In this document: in pieces, positions 48,565 through 57,096 of the stretch
Position numbering within the stretch: position 1 is the stretch's first letter
How the letters are laid out: each line of letters starts with the position of its first letter
NCBI RefSeq assembly: GCF_900101265.1
Contig: NZ_FMZS01000011.1
Coordinates: 272,628-336,627 of the forward strand
Length of the DNA stretch: 64,000 nt
From: Massilia sp. PDC64
Lineage (GTDB): Bacteria; Pseudomonadota; Gammaproteobacteria; Burkholderiales; Burkholderiaceae_D
Direction of reading: 5' to 3'
Notes under the pieces: generated by a model
Told to the model about the DNA's origin: nothing
Databases searched by the model: none
Seen by the model: the letters and a program-made list of their open reading frames with translations, nothing else
Position numbers and translations under genes: made by a program

Positions 48565-50010
48565 ATGACCACCTCCAGCTATCCCGACACCCGCCTCCTG
48601 ATCGCCAACGAATGGGTCGAGGCCACCGGCAGCAAGACGATTCCCGTCGTGAACCCGGCCACGGGCCAGACGATCGGCACCGTCGCGCACGCGGCCATCG
48701 CCGACCTGGACCGCGCCCTCGCCGCCGCCCAGCAGGGCTTCGAAAAATGGCGCTTCGTGCCGGCCGCCGAGCGCGCCGCGACGATGCGCCGTGCCGCCAG
48801 CCTGCTGCGCGAGCGCGCCGACAGCATCGCCCGCCTGCTGACCCAGGAACAGGGCAAGCCGCTGGCCGAGGCTAAGATGGAAGCCATGGCCGGCGCCGAG
48901 ATCATCGACTGGTTCGCGGCCGAGGGCATGCGCGTGTACGGCCGCATCGTGCCGGCCCGTAACCCGCAGGCGCAGCAACTCGTGCTGAAGGAACCGGTCG
49001 GCCCCGTCGCCGCCTTCACGCCGTGGAACTTCCCGATCAACCAGGTCGTCCGCAAGCTGGCCGCCGCGCTGGCCACCGGCTGCTCGTTCCTGTGCAAGGC
49101 ACCGGAAGAGACCCCCGCCTCCCCCGCCGCGCTGTTCCAGTGCTTCGTCGACGCGGGCGTGCCGGCCGGCGTCGTGGGCCTCGTGTTCGGCGATCCGGCC
49201 GAGATCTCGGGCTACCTGATCCCGCACCCGGTCATCCGCAAGGTCACGTTCACGGGTTCCACGCCGGTCGGCAAGCAGCTCGCCGCGCTGGCCGGCGCGC
49301 ACATGAAGCGCGTGACGATGGAACTGGGCGGCCATGCGCCGGTGATCGTCGCCGAGGACGCGGACGTCGCGCTGGCCGTGAAGGCCGCCGGCGCCGCCAA
49401 GTTCCGCAACGCGGGCCAGGTGTGCATCTCGCCGACCCGCTTCCTCGTGCACAACGCGATCAAGGACGAGTTTACGCGCGCGTTCGTCGCACATGCGGAA
49501 GGCCTGAAACTGGGCGACGGCCTGGCCGAGGGCACCACGCTCGGCCCCCTCGCCAACGCGCGCCGCGTGGCGGCGATGACGAAGGTCGTCGAGGATGCGC
49601 AGGCCAAGGGCGCGATCGTCGCGACGGGCGGCAAGCGCGTGGGCGACGCCGGCAACTTCTTCGCGCCGACCATCCTCGCGGACGTGCCGCTGGAAGCGTC
49701 GATCTTCAACGACGAGCCGTTCGGTCCCGTCGCCGGCATCCGCGGCTTCGACAGCCTGGAAGACGCCATCGCGGAAGCGAACCGCCTGCCGTACGGCCTG
49801 GCCGGCTATGCGTTCACGCGCTCCATCAAGAACGCACACCTGCTGATGAACCGCGTGGAAGTGGGCATGTTGTGGATTAACCAGCCGGCCACGCCGAGCG
49901 CCGAGCTGCCGTTCGGCGGCGTCAAGGATTCCGGCTACGGTTCCGAAGGCGGTCCGGAAGCACTGGAAGCCTACCTCAACACAAAGGCCATCTCGATGGT
50001 GGGCATCTAA
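48565..50010 (+). CDS. Aldehyde dehydrogenase, probable 2-oxoglutarate-semialdehyde dehydrogenase
   Basis: 481 residues. ALDH superfamily: catalytic Cys287 (GQVCISPTR), general base Glu253 (TMELGGHAP), Rossmann GSTPVGKQL and TPWNFPINQVVRKLAAALATGCSFL. Length, the YGRIVPARNPQAQQLVLKEPVGPVAAFTPW-type segment (named here only by its ends, residues about 125-154) and the position of both catalytic residues agree with my memory of Azospirillum KGSADH-I. That enzyme oxidises 2-oxoglutarate semialdehyde to 2-oxoglutarate. Succinate-semialdehyde dehydrogenase is the alternative. It could finish the galactarate route begun by GarD and KdgD, or a pentose route. It overlaps the converging diguanylate cyclase gene by 4 bases. 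Confidence 0.88.
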   Translation: MTTSSYPDTRLLIANEWVEATGSKTIPVVNPATGQTIGTVAHAAIADLDRALAAAQQGFEKWRFVPAAERAATMRRAASLLRERADSIARLLTQEQGKPLAEAKMEAMAGAEIIDWFAAEGMRVYGRIVPARNPQAQQLVLKEPVGPVAAFTPWNFPINQVVRKLAAALATGCSFLCKAPEETPASPAALFQCFVDAGVPAGVVGLVFGDPAEISGYLIPHPVIRKVTFTGSTPVGKQLAALAGAHMKRVTMELGGHAPVIVAEDADVALAVKAAGAAKFRNAGQVCISPTRFLVHNAIKDEFTRAFVAHAEGLKLGDGLAEGTTLGPLANARRVAAMTKVVEDAQAKGAIVATGGKRVGDAGNFFAPTILADVPLEASIFNDEPFGPVAGIRGFDSLEDAIAEANRLPYGLAGYAFTRSIKNAHLLMNRVEVGMLWINQPATPSAELPFGGVKDSGYGSEGGPEALEAYLNTKAISMVGI

Positions 50011-51443
50011 GCGGCGACGCGGTTGCGGCCGGCGTGCTTGGCGTCGTACAGCGCCGCGTCGGCCCGCGACAGCAACGTGCCGATGGGCGTGTCCGGCGCT
50101 TCCCGGCAGCCCAGGCCGATGCTGACGGTGGCGTGCAGGCGCACGCCGCCTTCCAGCACCGTCGGCTGCGCCGCAAAGGCGTCGCAGATGCGCTGCGCGA
50201 TGGCGCGCGCATCGTCCGGCGTGCAGTCGGGCAGCAGCACGGCGAATTCCTCGCCGCCCAGGCGTCCCAGCACGTCGCCGGCGCGCAAACACCCCGCCGC
50301 CACGCGCGCGAAATGCGTCAGCACCTGGTCACCGGCCGCGTGGCCGTGGGTGTCGTTGACCTTCTTGAAAAAATCGATATCCATCATCAGTACAGCCTGC
50401 GCCTGCACGTCGTCCGCGCGCGCCATGAAGCCGCCGCGGTTGAGCACCTGCGTGAGCGGATCGTGCGACGCCGCGTGCCGCAGCCGCGCCAGCAGCTCGT
50501 TGCGCGCCACCATCACGCTCGCGACGGCCAGCGGGGCCAGCGCCGTCAGGGTCACGCCAACGCGCAGCGACATCACGGCGTGCGGGGTATCCACGGCGGC
50601 GCCGATCGCGAGCGTGCCGCTGGCGATGGCGAGCAGGGTCCACATCGAGAACAGCAAGGTGATGCCGGCCGTGGCGAACAGGCTGTACGTCAAGGCGCAC
50701 CACAGCATCGCGGGCACCGGAAACGAGATCACGCCCGGCCCGCCCAGCTGCGTTTCCAGCCACAGGCTGCCCGCGAACGCGGCCAGCGGCGCGAGATGGT
50801 CGATCCGCCAGCCGGACATGTCCCCACGGCGCCTGGGGCCCGCGAGCCGGCGCGCCAGGTCCGGCATCGTCAGCAGCACAGGCAGGATCGCGATGTAGTT
50901 CACGAGTTCCGTCGAAAACCAGAACAGGAAGCCGTACGCCGGCGAGCCGCCGAACAGCGCGGGATGGATGACGATCCCGCCCACCCCGGCCGCGGCCGCG
51001 CCGCACAGCGCCACCAGCACGAAGCGCAGCATCGAGCGCGGATGGCGCAGGCCGCGCATGTCGTCGCTCATCCGCTTCAGCAAGCCATAACAGACCGACA
51101 CGCCCATCAGGTTCGTCGTCGTAAGCATGAGGGTCTTGGGCCAGCCGTGCCGCATGACCAGGTCGGCAACGATATAGCCGGCGATGGCGGCCAGCCAGTG
51201 CGCGGCCTTCGGCGGATGGGCACGCCGCAACAGCAGCCCGACGAGCACGGCATTCGTGGGCCAGAATGCGGCCAGCACGCCCGGGGGCGCCGTGTAGATG
51301 CCGAAGATGGAACAGATGAAGACGAGCGCGCCGACGAGCAGCGCGTCTTTCAGGTCGAGGCCGGCAACCGGTCGATGGGGGTCATGGGAGGGTTGCACGG
51401 CTCGAAGGAATCGTTGGGAACACGCTTCCGGCCAGATTAGCAC
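50007..51443 (-). CDS. Diguanylate cyclase with MASE1 membrane sensor
   Basis: 478 residues from GTG 51443 (AAGGA 3 bases upstream); GTG 51398 is an alternative. The N-terminal 310 residues form a MASE1 domain of about eight to ten membrane segments, starting DALLVGALVFICSIFGIYTA and including FWPTNAVLVGLLLR. The C-terminal GGDEF domain is intact. Its segments are ASHDPLTQVLNRGGF, MMDIDFFKKVNDTHGHAAGDQVL and the active-site GGEEF (LGRLGGEEFAVLL), followed by SIGLGCR. An RxxD inhibitory site five residues upstream of GGEEF is not evident. It synthesises cyclic di-GMP at the inner membrane in response to an unknown signal. Confidence 0.93.
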   Translation of the reverse strand: MLIWPEACSQRFLRAVQPSHDPHRPVAGLDLKDALLVGALVFICSIFGIYTAPPGVLAAFWPTNAVLVGLLLRRAHPPKAAHWLAAIAGYIVADLVMRHGWPKTLMLTTTNLMGVSVCYGLLKRMSDDMRGLRHPRSMLRFVLVALCGAAAAGVGGIVIHPALFGGSPAYGFLFWFSTELVNYIAILPVLLTMPDLARRLAGPRRRGDMSGWRIDHLAPLAAFAGSLWLETQLGGPGVISFPVPAMLWCALTYSLFATAGITLLFSMWTLLAIASGTLAIGAAVDTPHAVMSLRVGVTLTALAPLAVASVMVARNELLARLRHAASHDPLTQVLNRGGFMARADDVQAQAVLMMDIDFFKKVNDTHGHAAGDQVLTHFARVAAGCLRAGDVLGRLGGEEFAVLLPDCTPDDARAIAQRICDAFAAQPTVLEGGVRLHATVSIGLGCREAPDTPIGTLLSRADAALYDAKHAGRNRVAA

Positions 51444-51505
51444 AGTTCCTTACGGAAACAATCTAGTCTGACAAGACGCGTGTTCACAACGCAACGGCTT
51501 ACCGC

Positions 51506-53650
51506 TTACGGTTTGCCGACGACGATACCCCGTCCCGCCGTGCTCATGTAGACCACGCCGAACGTGTTCATGTCGCCGACGACGAAATGGCCATTGCCCG
51601 GCCCGCCGTACTGGTGCGCGTTGTCGTTGATGCGCGTCCAGCTCTGCCCCGCGTCGGTGGACCGGTACACGCCGGTCACGCCGCCGATGGTGCCCCAGAT
51701 GAACACGGTCGGATACGACGCGCCCGCCGCGGCCTTGCCGAAGCCGACGGCGCCGCAATACGTGACGTTCGCGATATTGCTGAACTGCCAGCCCGAGCTC
51801 GTGGTCCGCGCCAGGCCGCCGCCGTACAGCGGCACCCAGATATCGCCTTCACGACCCGGTGCGGCACGGATCGCGTCGCTGCCGCCGGCAGCCAGTGTGG
51901 AAAACTTCCAGAACGAGACGCCGGCGTCCGTGCTGATCATGAAGCTGCCGTCGGCCGGGTTGTACACGTAGAACTTGCTGGCATTGGCCGGATCCGCGAC
52001 GGGGCGCGCATTGTTGACGCTGATGCCGCCCACCGTCAACCAGCTCGCGCCCATGTTGGTGGAACGATACATGGTCGACGAATTGGACGGGTTGTGCAGC
52101 AGGACCGTGCCGCTGGCCGACAGCGCCACCTGGCCGTACGTGCCGTTCATGTTGGTCTGGTTCCAGTTCACGCCGCCATTGGCCGACGTGTACATCTTGT
52201 TCCCGACCCGCACCGCGAGGCTCGTGTTGGCGTCGGCGACCGCGAGGCCCGTGGTCGTGCCCATCGTCGGCGTGAACTGCGGATTCGTGTACGCGTCGAC
52301 GTTGTAGTGCAGGAAGCCGTCATAGTCGCCGATGGCCGACAGCACGGGGCCGCCCGGGATGCTGTAGATGTTCAGCGGCACCGTTTCTTCCAGACCCTTG
52401 ACGGTGAACGTCCACGTGGTCGGCACGGCGTCGATATTCGCCGTCTTGAAAATGCCGTTGCCCGAGGTCAGCCACACGGCCTTGTTATTGAACGGATCGA
52501 ACACGGCCACGCCGGCCCAGTGCATCGCCTTGCCGTTAATCCAGGGCACGCCGCCATTGTCGCGGACGAAGCCACGGTTGATCACGTCGGTCCAGCTGGC
52601 GCCGCCGTTGGTCGAGATGTAGACGTGGTCGCCCCAGCTGTCGCCCTGCTGCATGTACTGGTTGATGGTCGATGCGACGAGGCGCTGCGGATTGACCGGG
52701 TCCACGCTGATGCCGCTGAACGCGGCGTTGACGCCGGACGGCGTCACGTTGGTCCACGCGCCGTTCGCGATCGTATAGCGCCAGATCTGGCCGCTGGTCA
52801 TGGGTTCCGAGCCCGAGCTGTTGCCGTGCGGGCCGGCGCCATTGGCATACGTGATGTACACGTTGCCGGCGCCGTCGAACGCGGCGCGCTGCGGCATCAG
52901 GCCGGACGGGCTGCCGGCAATGGCGGAAAACGACGCCCCGCCGTTGTCGCTGCGGTACAGGTTCGCGCCCGCCGAGCCGTAGCGCGAGACGCCGACAAGC
53001 AGCCGCTGCGCCACGCCGCCCGACACGCTGGACGGATCGGCCAGGACGAGGCTGATGCCGTTGCCGTTGGGCGTCGTCGTCACGTTCAGCGCCGTTACCC
53101 TGGACCAGCTCGCACCGTAGTTCGTGCTCTTGAACAGCCCGCTCTGGCGCGTGCCGACGTACAGCACGTTGCTGGAGCCCGGATCGACGACGAGCCGCTC
53201 GCCGTTCTGGCGGCCCATGCCGTTACCGTCCGCCTTGAACTGGCTCGTCACGTCGGCGACGGCAAACGTCCGGCCGTAATCGGACGAGCGCAGGATGGCG
53301 GTCTTGCCGCCGTTGAAATAACTGATCCCCACGGACATGTAGACATTGGCCGCGTTCTTCGGATCGACCGCGAGCGATTCGACGCCCAGGTAGCCGACCT
53401 GGTCTTCCGCCACCCAGTCCAGCAGCGGGACCCAGCGGCCGCTGGCATTGTCCCACCGGTACGCGCCGCCGACGTCCGTGCGCGCGTACACGACATTCGC
53501 TTCCGTCTTGCTGGGGATGACGGCCGACACGAACCCGCCGCCGCCGATCCCCACGTTCCCCCAACTGTACGCCGCGGCCGGCTGCTGGACGGCCAGCGCC
53601 GCCAGCGCGAGCAACGTCGCTCTCTGCAGCAATCCATCGATCAACTTCAT
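51506..53650 (-). CDS. GH74 family xyloglucan hydrolase-like enzyme, exported
   Basis: 714 residues from ATG 53650, with GGAGG 7 bases upstream. The signal peptide ends near AAA-Y. Two seven-bladed propellers of BNR-type repeats (SSDYGRTF, STNYGASW, SDNGGASF, STNGGASW, STNMGASW, STDAGQSW) are arranged as in GH74. The first catalytic Asp is Asp59 in YARTDVGGAYRWD and the second probably Asp442 in IGDYDGF. GH74 enzymes cut the glucan backbone of xyloglucan. A structured leader region (53690-53828) precedes it. With GH29, GH2 and GH39/43 enzymes in the window it could form a xyloglucan set, though they are not contiguous. Confidence 0.9.
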   Translation of the reverse strand: MKLIDGLLQRATLLALAALAVQQPAAAYSWGNVGIGGGGFVSAVIPSKTEANVVYARTDVGGAYRWDNASGRWVPLLDWVAEDQVGYLGVESLAVDPKNAANVYMSVGISYFNGGKTAILRSSDYGRTFAVADVTSQFKADGNGMGRQNGERLVVDPGSSNVLYVGTRQSGLFKSTNYGASWSRVTALNVTTTPNGNGISLVLADPSSVSGGVAQRLLVGVSRYGSAGANLYRSDNGGASFSAIAGSPSGLMPQRAAFDGAGNVYITYANGAGPHGNSSGSEPMTSGQIWRYTIANGAWTNVTPSGVNAAFSGISVDPVNPQRLVASTINQYMQQGDSWGDHVYISTNGGASWTDVINRGFVRDNGGVPWINGKAMHWAGVAVFDPFNNKAVWLTSGNGIFKTANIDAVPTTWTFTVKGLEETVPLNIYSIPGGPVLSAIGDYDGFLHYNVDAYTNPQFTPTMGTTTGLAVADANTSLAVRVGNKMYTSANGGVNWNQTNMNGTYGQVALSASGTVLLHNPSNSSTMYRSTNMGASWLTVGGISVNNARPVADPANASKFYVYNPADGSFMISTDAGVSFWKFSTLAAGGSDAIRAAPGREGDIWVPLYGGGLARTTSSGWQFSNIANVTYCGAVGFGKAAAGASYPTVFIWGTIGGVTGVYRSTDAGQSWTRINDNAHQYGGPGNGHFVVGDMNTFGVVYMSTAGRGIVVGKP

Positions 53651-53689
53651 GTTATTGCCTCCAAGGTTGTTATACGTCTGAAGTAGGCA

Positions 53690-53744
53690 GCGCCCGTTCT
53701 GCGCGGGCGCCGATTCCCGTGCCGGCCTGTCTCCTTCAGGCCGG
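53690..53744 (-). promoter_or_regulatory. Two hairpins in the GH74 mRNA leader
   Basis: On the minus strand the leader contains CCGGCCTG-AAGGAGA-CAGGCCGG (53722-53744, 8-bp stem) and GCGCCCG-CGCAGAA-CGGGCGC (53690-53710, 7-bp stem). They lie 40-94 bases before the ATG. A third perfect hairpin (8-bp arms GACGGCTG/CAGCCGTC) is at 53801-53828. This could be a regulatory leader RNA; I cannot match it to a known riboswitch class. Confidence 0.4.
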
Positions 53745-53860
53745 ACAATGAGAATCTCCGAAACATAGCTGACGGGATTGCGCGCACACAGGGGTGTCAC
53801 GACGGCTGGGAAAAATTGTTCAGCCGTCTGGAGGATTTCATAATGCGCGGAACGGATGCG

Positions 53861-53886
53861 CGGGCCTGCCGGTGGCGGCAGGCCCG
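53861..53886 (-). terminator. Hairpin just after the 446-residue lipoprotein gene
   Basis: CGGGCCTGCC and GGCAGGCCCG form a perfect 10-bp stem with a 6-base loop, beginning 5 bp beyond the stop of the minus-strand lipoprotein gene. There is no following T run on that strand, so it may stabilise the 3' end or terminate inefficiently. Confidence 0.45.
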
Positions 53887-53890
53887 GAGA

Positions 53891-55231
53891 TCATGGAGCG
53901 GAAGCCGGCTTGACGGAAACCGCGTTGTGAACGAGGGGAGCCACGCGCAGCGAGCGGACGATGGCCGGCGTCAGGGCGCCGGCCTCTTGCCGGTTCCCAG
54001 CCCTCACCATGCCGACGCGGCGCGCCGCCAGCGTGTCCGGCGCCTTGTCCGCCTGACTGTGCGCGATGAGCCATTCACGCAGGTTCGCCGCCTGGTCGGC
54101 GCTCCGCAGCAGCACCGTATTCACGACGGCGCCGGTGTCGGGATTGTCGACGGCCAGTTGCAGGCAATCCTTCTCGCCCTGTCCCTTCTCGCAACTCACG
54201 AGGCCGAAGTACTCGACCCGCAGGTCCTTCTCGTCCGCGATGGCGACGGTCGACGTGGCGAACTCCTGGCGCTCGAACCTGACGGTGTCGTCGCCTTCGC
54301 TGATCGTATCGTGATGGTTCGCCACGTGGCGCGTCACCGCCGTGCCGCCGACCTCGATCACCAGCGGATCGCGGCTGTACGGATACTTCGCCTGGCACAG
54401 CTTCAGCGAGACGTCGTCCGGGGCCGTCTTGCGCCCGTCCTTCAAACCGAGAACGTACACGGGCACGGGATACGACTGCGGCTTCAGCTTCAGCGTGAAC
54501 ACGGCGGACGAGCTGCCCAGCAGATTGATGTACGGTCCGCCTTCCTGCACCAGCCTCGCCCGGTCCGGCGTGAGCGCGCCGCCCACGTTCAGGCGGCGGA
54601 TCACGTAGTTCATGTTCTCTTCCAGCGTATTCGTCGCGTCGTAACCGGCGGAAGGCTTCCAGCCGAGGCTGTGCGTGCCGCCGGCCCAGTTTTTCATGCT
54701 TTCGCCGGCCAGGTCCAGCTTGACTTCGCGGGCTTGCGTGTACTTGGCGGATCCCAGGTCATACGAACCGTACACGGAATCGAACTTGTCCCAGGACGCG
54801 AACTCGTAGCGGTCGCCCCCGATCCGCGTGAAACGGAATTCCAGACTGTCGATCCGGTCGGCGGGACGCCCGAAGCGGCCGAGGACCGTCAAGGTAACCC
54901 GCTTCTTCAGCAACGTCCTGTCGGCCCAGGCGCAATCTTCCGGCGGCGGCGCGACGGCCGTGCCGAGCGCATTCAGCAGCGCCGTCGCGTCGCTGCCCGC
55001 CGGCAGCTTGGCGGCGACCTCCTTGATCAGTTCGGCCTGCCCCCGCTCCGCCAGTTTCGTGACCAGCGGCGGATCCTCGTCCACCTTCGGATTGGCGGGG
55101 AACACGGACAGCTCGAGCTTGTCGTCGCTGACGCTCGTCTCGTCCACGCTGTCGTAATGACGCGTCAGCTGGGGCGATACGCACCCCGCCAGCGCGACGG
55201 CCACCGCCGTCATGGCGCATGCCCGTTTCAT
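53891..55231 (-). CDS. Putative lipoprotein of unknown function
   Basis: 446 residues from ATG 55231 with GGAGG 5 bases upstream. The signal peptide MKRACAMTAVAVALAGC ends in a lipobox (VALAGC, Cys17), so a lipid-anchored envelope protein is expected. The mature protein is hydrophilic with mixed alpha/beta character. Notable stretches are LAERGQAELIKEVAAKLPAG, EFRFTRIGGDRYEFASWDKFDSVYG and LKLKPQSYPVPVYVLGLKDG, plus three spaced cysteines. No family comes to mind. Its start overlaps the end of the 83-residue gene upstream by 4 bases (ATGA), so the two belong together. Confidence 0.7.
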   Translation of the reverse strand: MKRACAMTAVAVALAGCVSPQLTRHYDSVDETSVSDDKLELSVFPANPKVDEDPPLVTKLAERGQAELIKEVAAKLPAGSDATALLNALGTAVAPPPEDCAWADRTLLKKRVTLTVLGRFGRPADRIDSLEFRFTRIGGDRYEFASWDKFDSVYGSYDLGSAKYTQAREVKLDLAGESMKNWAGGTHSLGWKPSAGYDATNTLEENMNYVIRRLNVGGALTPDRARLVQEGGPYINLLGSSSAVFTLKLKPQSYPVPVYVLGLKDGRKTAPDDVSLKLCQAKYPYSRDPLVIEVGGTAVTRHVANHHDTISEGDDTVRFERQEFATSTVAIADEKDLRVEYFGLVSCEKGQGEKDCLQLAVDNPDTGAVVNTVLLRSADQAANLREWLIAHSQADKAPDTLAARRVGMVRAGNRQEAGALTPAIVRSLRVAPLVHNAVSVKPASAP

Positions 55232-55479
55232 GCATTCCTCCGCAATACGAACACAGCCATCCACGCCATGGTGCCATTTGCCAAAAATACCCTCCACTCT
55301 TCCTTCGGCGCCACGCGCCGGGCGCTGTACTGGCTTTTCGGCACACGCGCCGGCTGCGTCGAAAAGTAATTGTCGGCATCCGTAATGTCGTCCGGATTGT
55401 CGCTGTCCTTGTAAACGTAGTAATACGATCGATCCTGGTCATCGATCGGGCATAAAACATATCTACCATCCCAGTTCAT
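55228..55479 (-). CDS. 83-residue protein of unknown function, coupled to the lipoprotein
   Basis: Starts at ATG 55479 with AAGGGG 6 bases upstream; a GTG two codons earlier is possible. The sequence is acidic and Tyr-rich at the start (MNWDGRYVLCPIDDQDRSYYYVYKDSDN) with a short hydrophobic stretch near the C-terminus (VFLANGTMAWMAVFVL). It has no clear signal peptide. It overlaps the lipoprotein gene by 4 bases. The 145 bp upstream are AT-rich and contain TTGACA (minus strand) inside the palindrome CTGTC-AA-GACAG, a possible promoter. No family recognised. Confidence 0.6.
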   Translation of the reverse strand: MNWDGRYVLCPIDDQDRSYYYVYKDSDNPDDITDADNYFSTQPARVPKSQYSARRVAPKEEWRVFLANGTMAWMAVFVLRRNA

Positions 55480-55624
55480 TTGCACCCCTTATTCTTGGTG
55501 GATGTGGAAAAACAACTGCCAGTCCACCTCTGCAATAAGCGCGCCAGGAAGTAAATATTGTTCTAAATCAAACTGTTGTCATTTAGGCTAACGCAGGACT
55601 GTCAAGACAGCCGACACATGCGCC

Positions 55625-56215
55625 TCAAGCGGCGCTGCGCGCGTCCAGCACTCGGTCGATGAGGCCGTACTCGACGCCCTCGGCGGCGGACATATAGCGG
55701 TCGCGGTCCGTGTCCTTCTCGATCCGCGCCAGGGTCTGCCCCGTGCGTTCCGCGAGGATCGTGTTGAGGCGGTGGCGCTGGTACAGCATCTCGCGCGCCT
55801 GGATGTCGATGTCGGCCGCGACGCCCTGCGAGCCGCCGTGCGGCTGGTGGATCATGATGCGGGCATTGGGCAGCGCATACCGCTTGCCGGGCGCGCCCGC
55901 CGCCAGCAGGAACGAGCCCATGCTGGCGGCGAAGCCCGTGCACAGGGTCGACACGTCGGGCCGGATGAACTGCATCGTGTCGTACACGGCCATGCCCGCG
56001 TACACGGATCCGCCGGGCGAGTTGATGTACAGTGAGATGTCCTTGTCCGGATTGTCCGATTCGAGGAACAGCAGTTGCGCGACGATCAGGTTGGCCGACT
56101 GCTCCGTCACCTCGCCGACGAGGAAGATCACTCTTTCCTTCAGCAGGCAGGAATAGATGTCGAAGGCGCGTTCGCCGCGGCCGGTCTGTTCGATGACGGT
56201 GGGGACGAAATTCAT
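55625..56215 (-). CDS. clpP: ATP-dependent Clp protease proteolytic subunit ClpP
   Basis: 196 residues from ATG 56215 with AAGGA 6 bases upstream. Serine protease triad: Ser98 (GFAASMGSF), His123 (IMIHQPHGG) and Asp172 (EKDTDRDRYM). N-terminal MNFVPTVIEQTGRGERAFDIYS and SLYINSPGGSVYAGMAVYDTM match housekeeping-type ClpP. It assembles as a tetradecamer and needs ClpX or ClpA for unfolding. No clpX, lon or tig gene adjoins, unlike the usual tig-clpP-clpX order, so this may be a second ClpP. The stop lies near AT-rich DNA; the gene is monocistronic and divergent from an ECF sigma gene. Confidence 0.94.
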   Translation of the reverse strand: MNFVPTVIEQTGRGERAFDIYSCLLKERVIFLVGEVTEQSANLIVAQLLFLESDNPDKDISLYINSPGGSVYAGMAVYDTMQFIRPDVSTLCTGFAASMGSFLLAAGAPGKRYALPNARIMIHQPHGGSQGVAADIDIQAREMLYQRHRLNTILAERTGQTLARIEKDTDRDRYMSAAEGVEYGLIDRVLDARSAA

Positions 56216-56298
56216 GGTGGTTCCTTTCGATGGTGGAAGTGCCCCATGACGCTTGCGGCCGGGCGCGGTGTGACGGCCCGAAAAATATTTCACCGGCG

Positions 56299-56325
56299 TG
56301 TCACATCCAGGCCGCGCCAGGCGTC
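56299..56325 (+). promoter_or_regulatory. ECF41-type promoter TGTCACA-N16-CGTC
   Basis: TGTCACA at 56299-56305, exactly 16 bases, then CGTC at 56322-56325. This is the consensus reported for ECF41 sigma factors, as I recall it. It lies 37 bp before the ATG of an ECF41-like sigma gene, so it is probably autoregulatory. Confidence 0.65.
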
Positions 56326-56362
56326 AAGCGGTACCCCAACAACCCACCCGAGGAGATGCACG

Positions 56363-57046
56363 ATGCCATGCACCGCTACTGACATGTTCGAGCAATTGCG
56401 CCCGCGCCTCGTCGCGCTCAGCCTGCGCATCGTCGGCAGCGCGGCCGACGCCGAGGACGTCGTGCAGGACTGTTTCCTGAAATGGCAGGCCGCGGACCGG
56501 GCCGCGCTGGCCACGCCCGCGGCCTGGCTGACGACCGTCGTGCAGCACCAGTCGATCGACCGCCTGCGCCGGCGCGCCCGCGAGACGCACGCCGCGCACG
56601 CCGCCATGGAACTCGTGCCCGCCGCGCCGCCCACCCCGCCGGACGAGGCGCTGCTGCGGCGCGCGGACGTGGGCGACGCGCTGGCCCGGCTGTTCGCACG
56701 GTTGTCGCCGTCCGAGCGGCTGGCGCTGGTCCTGTTCGACGTGTTCGAATGCGGCCACGCCGACATCGCGGCCGCGCTCGGCACGACGCCGGCGAACGCC
56801 CGCCAGTACCTGTCGCGCGCGCGCCGTCGCCTGCGTGCGTCCGATGGCGACATGCCGCCGGACGAAAAACTGTGCCGCGAGCTCATCCGCCGTTTCCATG
56901 CGGCGCTCGACGGTCTCGACGTGCCCGCCATGATCACCCTGCTCGCCGAGACGCAGCCGATGGCCGTGCGCGCCAGCATGCCGGCTCAATTCCGCGCGCA
57001 GGCATGCGCCAACGATGGCACCTACGGACTTTTCCTCGCGGCATAG
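56363..57046 (+). CDS. ECF41-like sigma factor with shortened C-terminal domain
   Basis: 227 residues from ATG 56363, with GAGGAGA 6-7 bases upstream. Region 2 (FEQLRPRLVALSLRIVGSAADAEDVVQDCFLKW; TPAAWLTTVVQHQSIDRLRRR) and region 4 (LSPSERLALVLFDVFECGHADIAAALGTTPANARQYLSRARRRL) are like SigJ/ECF41. Typical members are about 290 residues, ending in a SnoaL-like domain with a DGGGK motif. Here only about 50 residues of that domain follow region 4 and the motif is missing; the frame stops cleanly at 57046. Truncation of this domain raises activity in studied ECF41 proteins. No partner oxidoreductase/epimerase gene follows; FUSC is next. Confidence 0.85.
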   Translation: MPCTATDMFEQLRPRLVALSLRIVGSAADAEDVVQDCFLKWQAADRAALATPAAWLTTVVQHQSIDRLRRRARETHAAHAAMELVPAAPPTPPDEALLRRADVGDALARLFARLSPSERLALVLFDVFECGHADIAAALGTTPANARQYLSRARRRLRASDGDMPPDEKLCRELIRRFHAALDGLDVPAMITLLAETQPMAVRASMPAQFRAQACANDGTYGLFLAA

Positions 57047-57096
57047 AAAAAACGGCAGCGCTATAATGGGCTCGTCCATTGCTGCCGCGTCCCCCC

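Noticed and set aside
53690..53744. Cyclic di-GMP (GEMM) riboswitch in the GH74 leader
   Set aside because: The hairpins lack the conserved GCAAACC-like and GGTAGGTAGCGG-like segments of that class; only generic structure remains.
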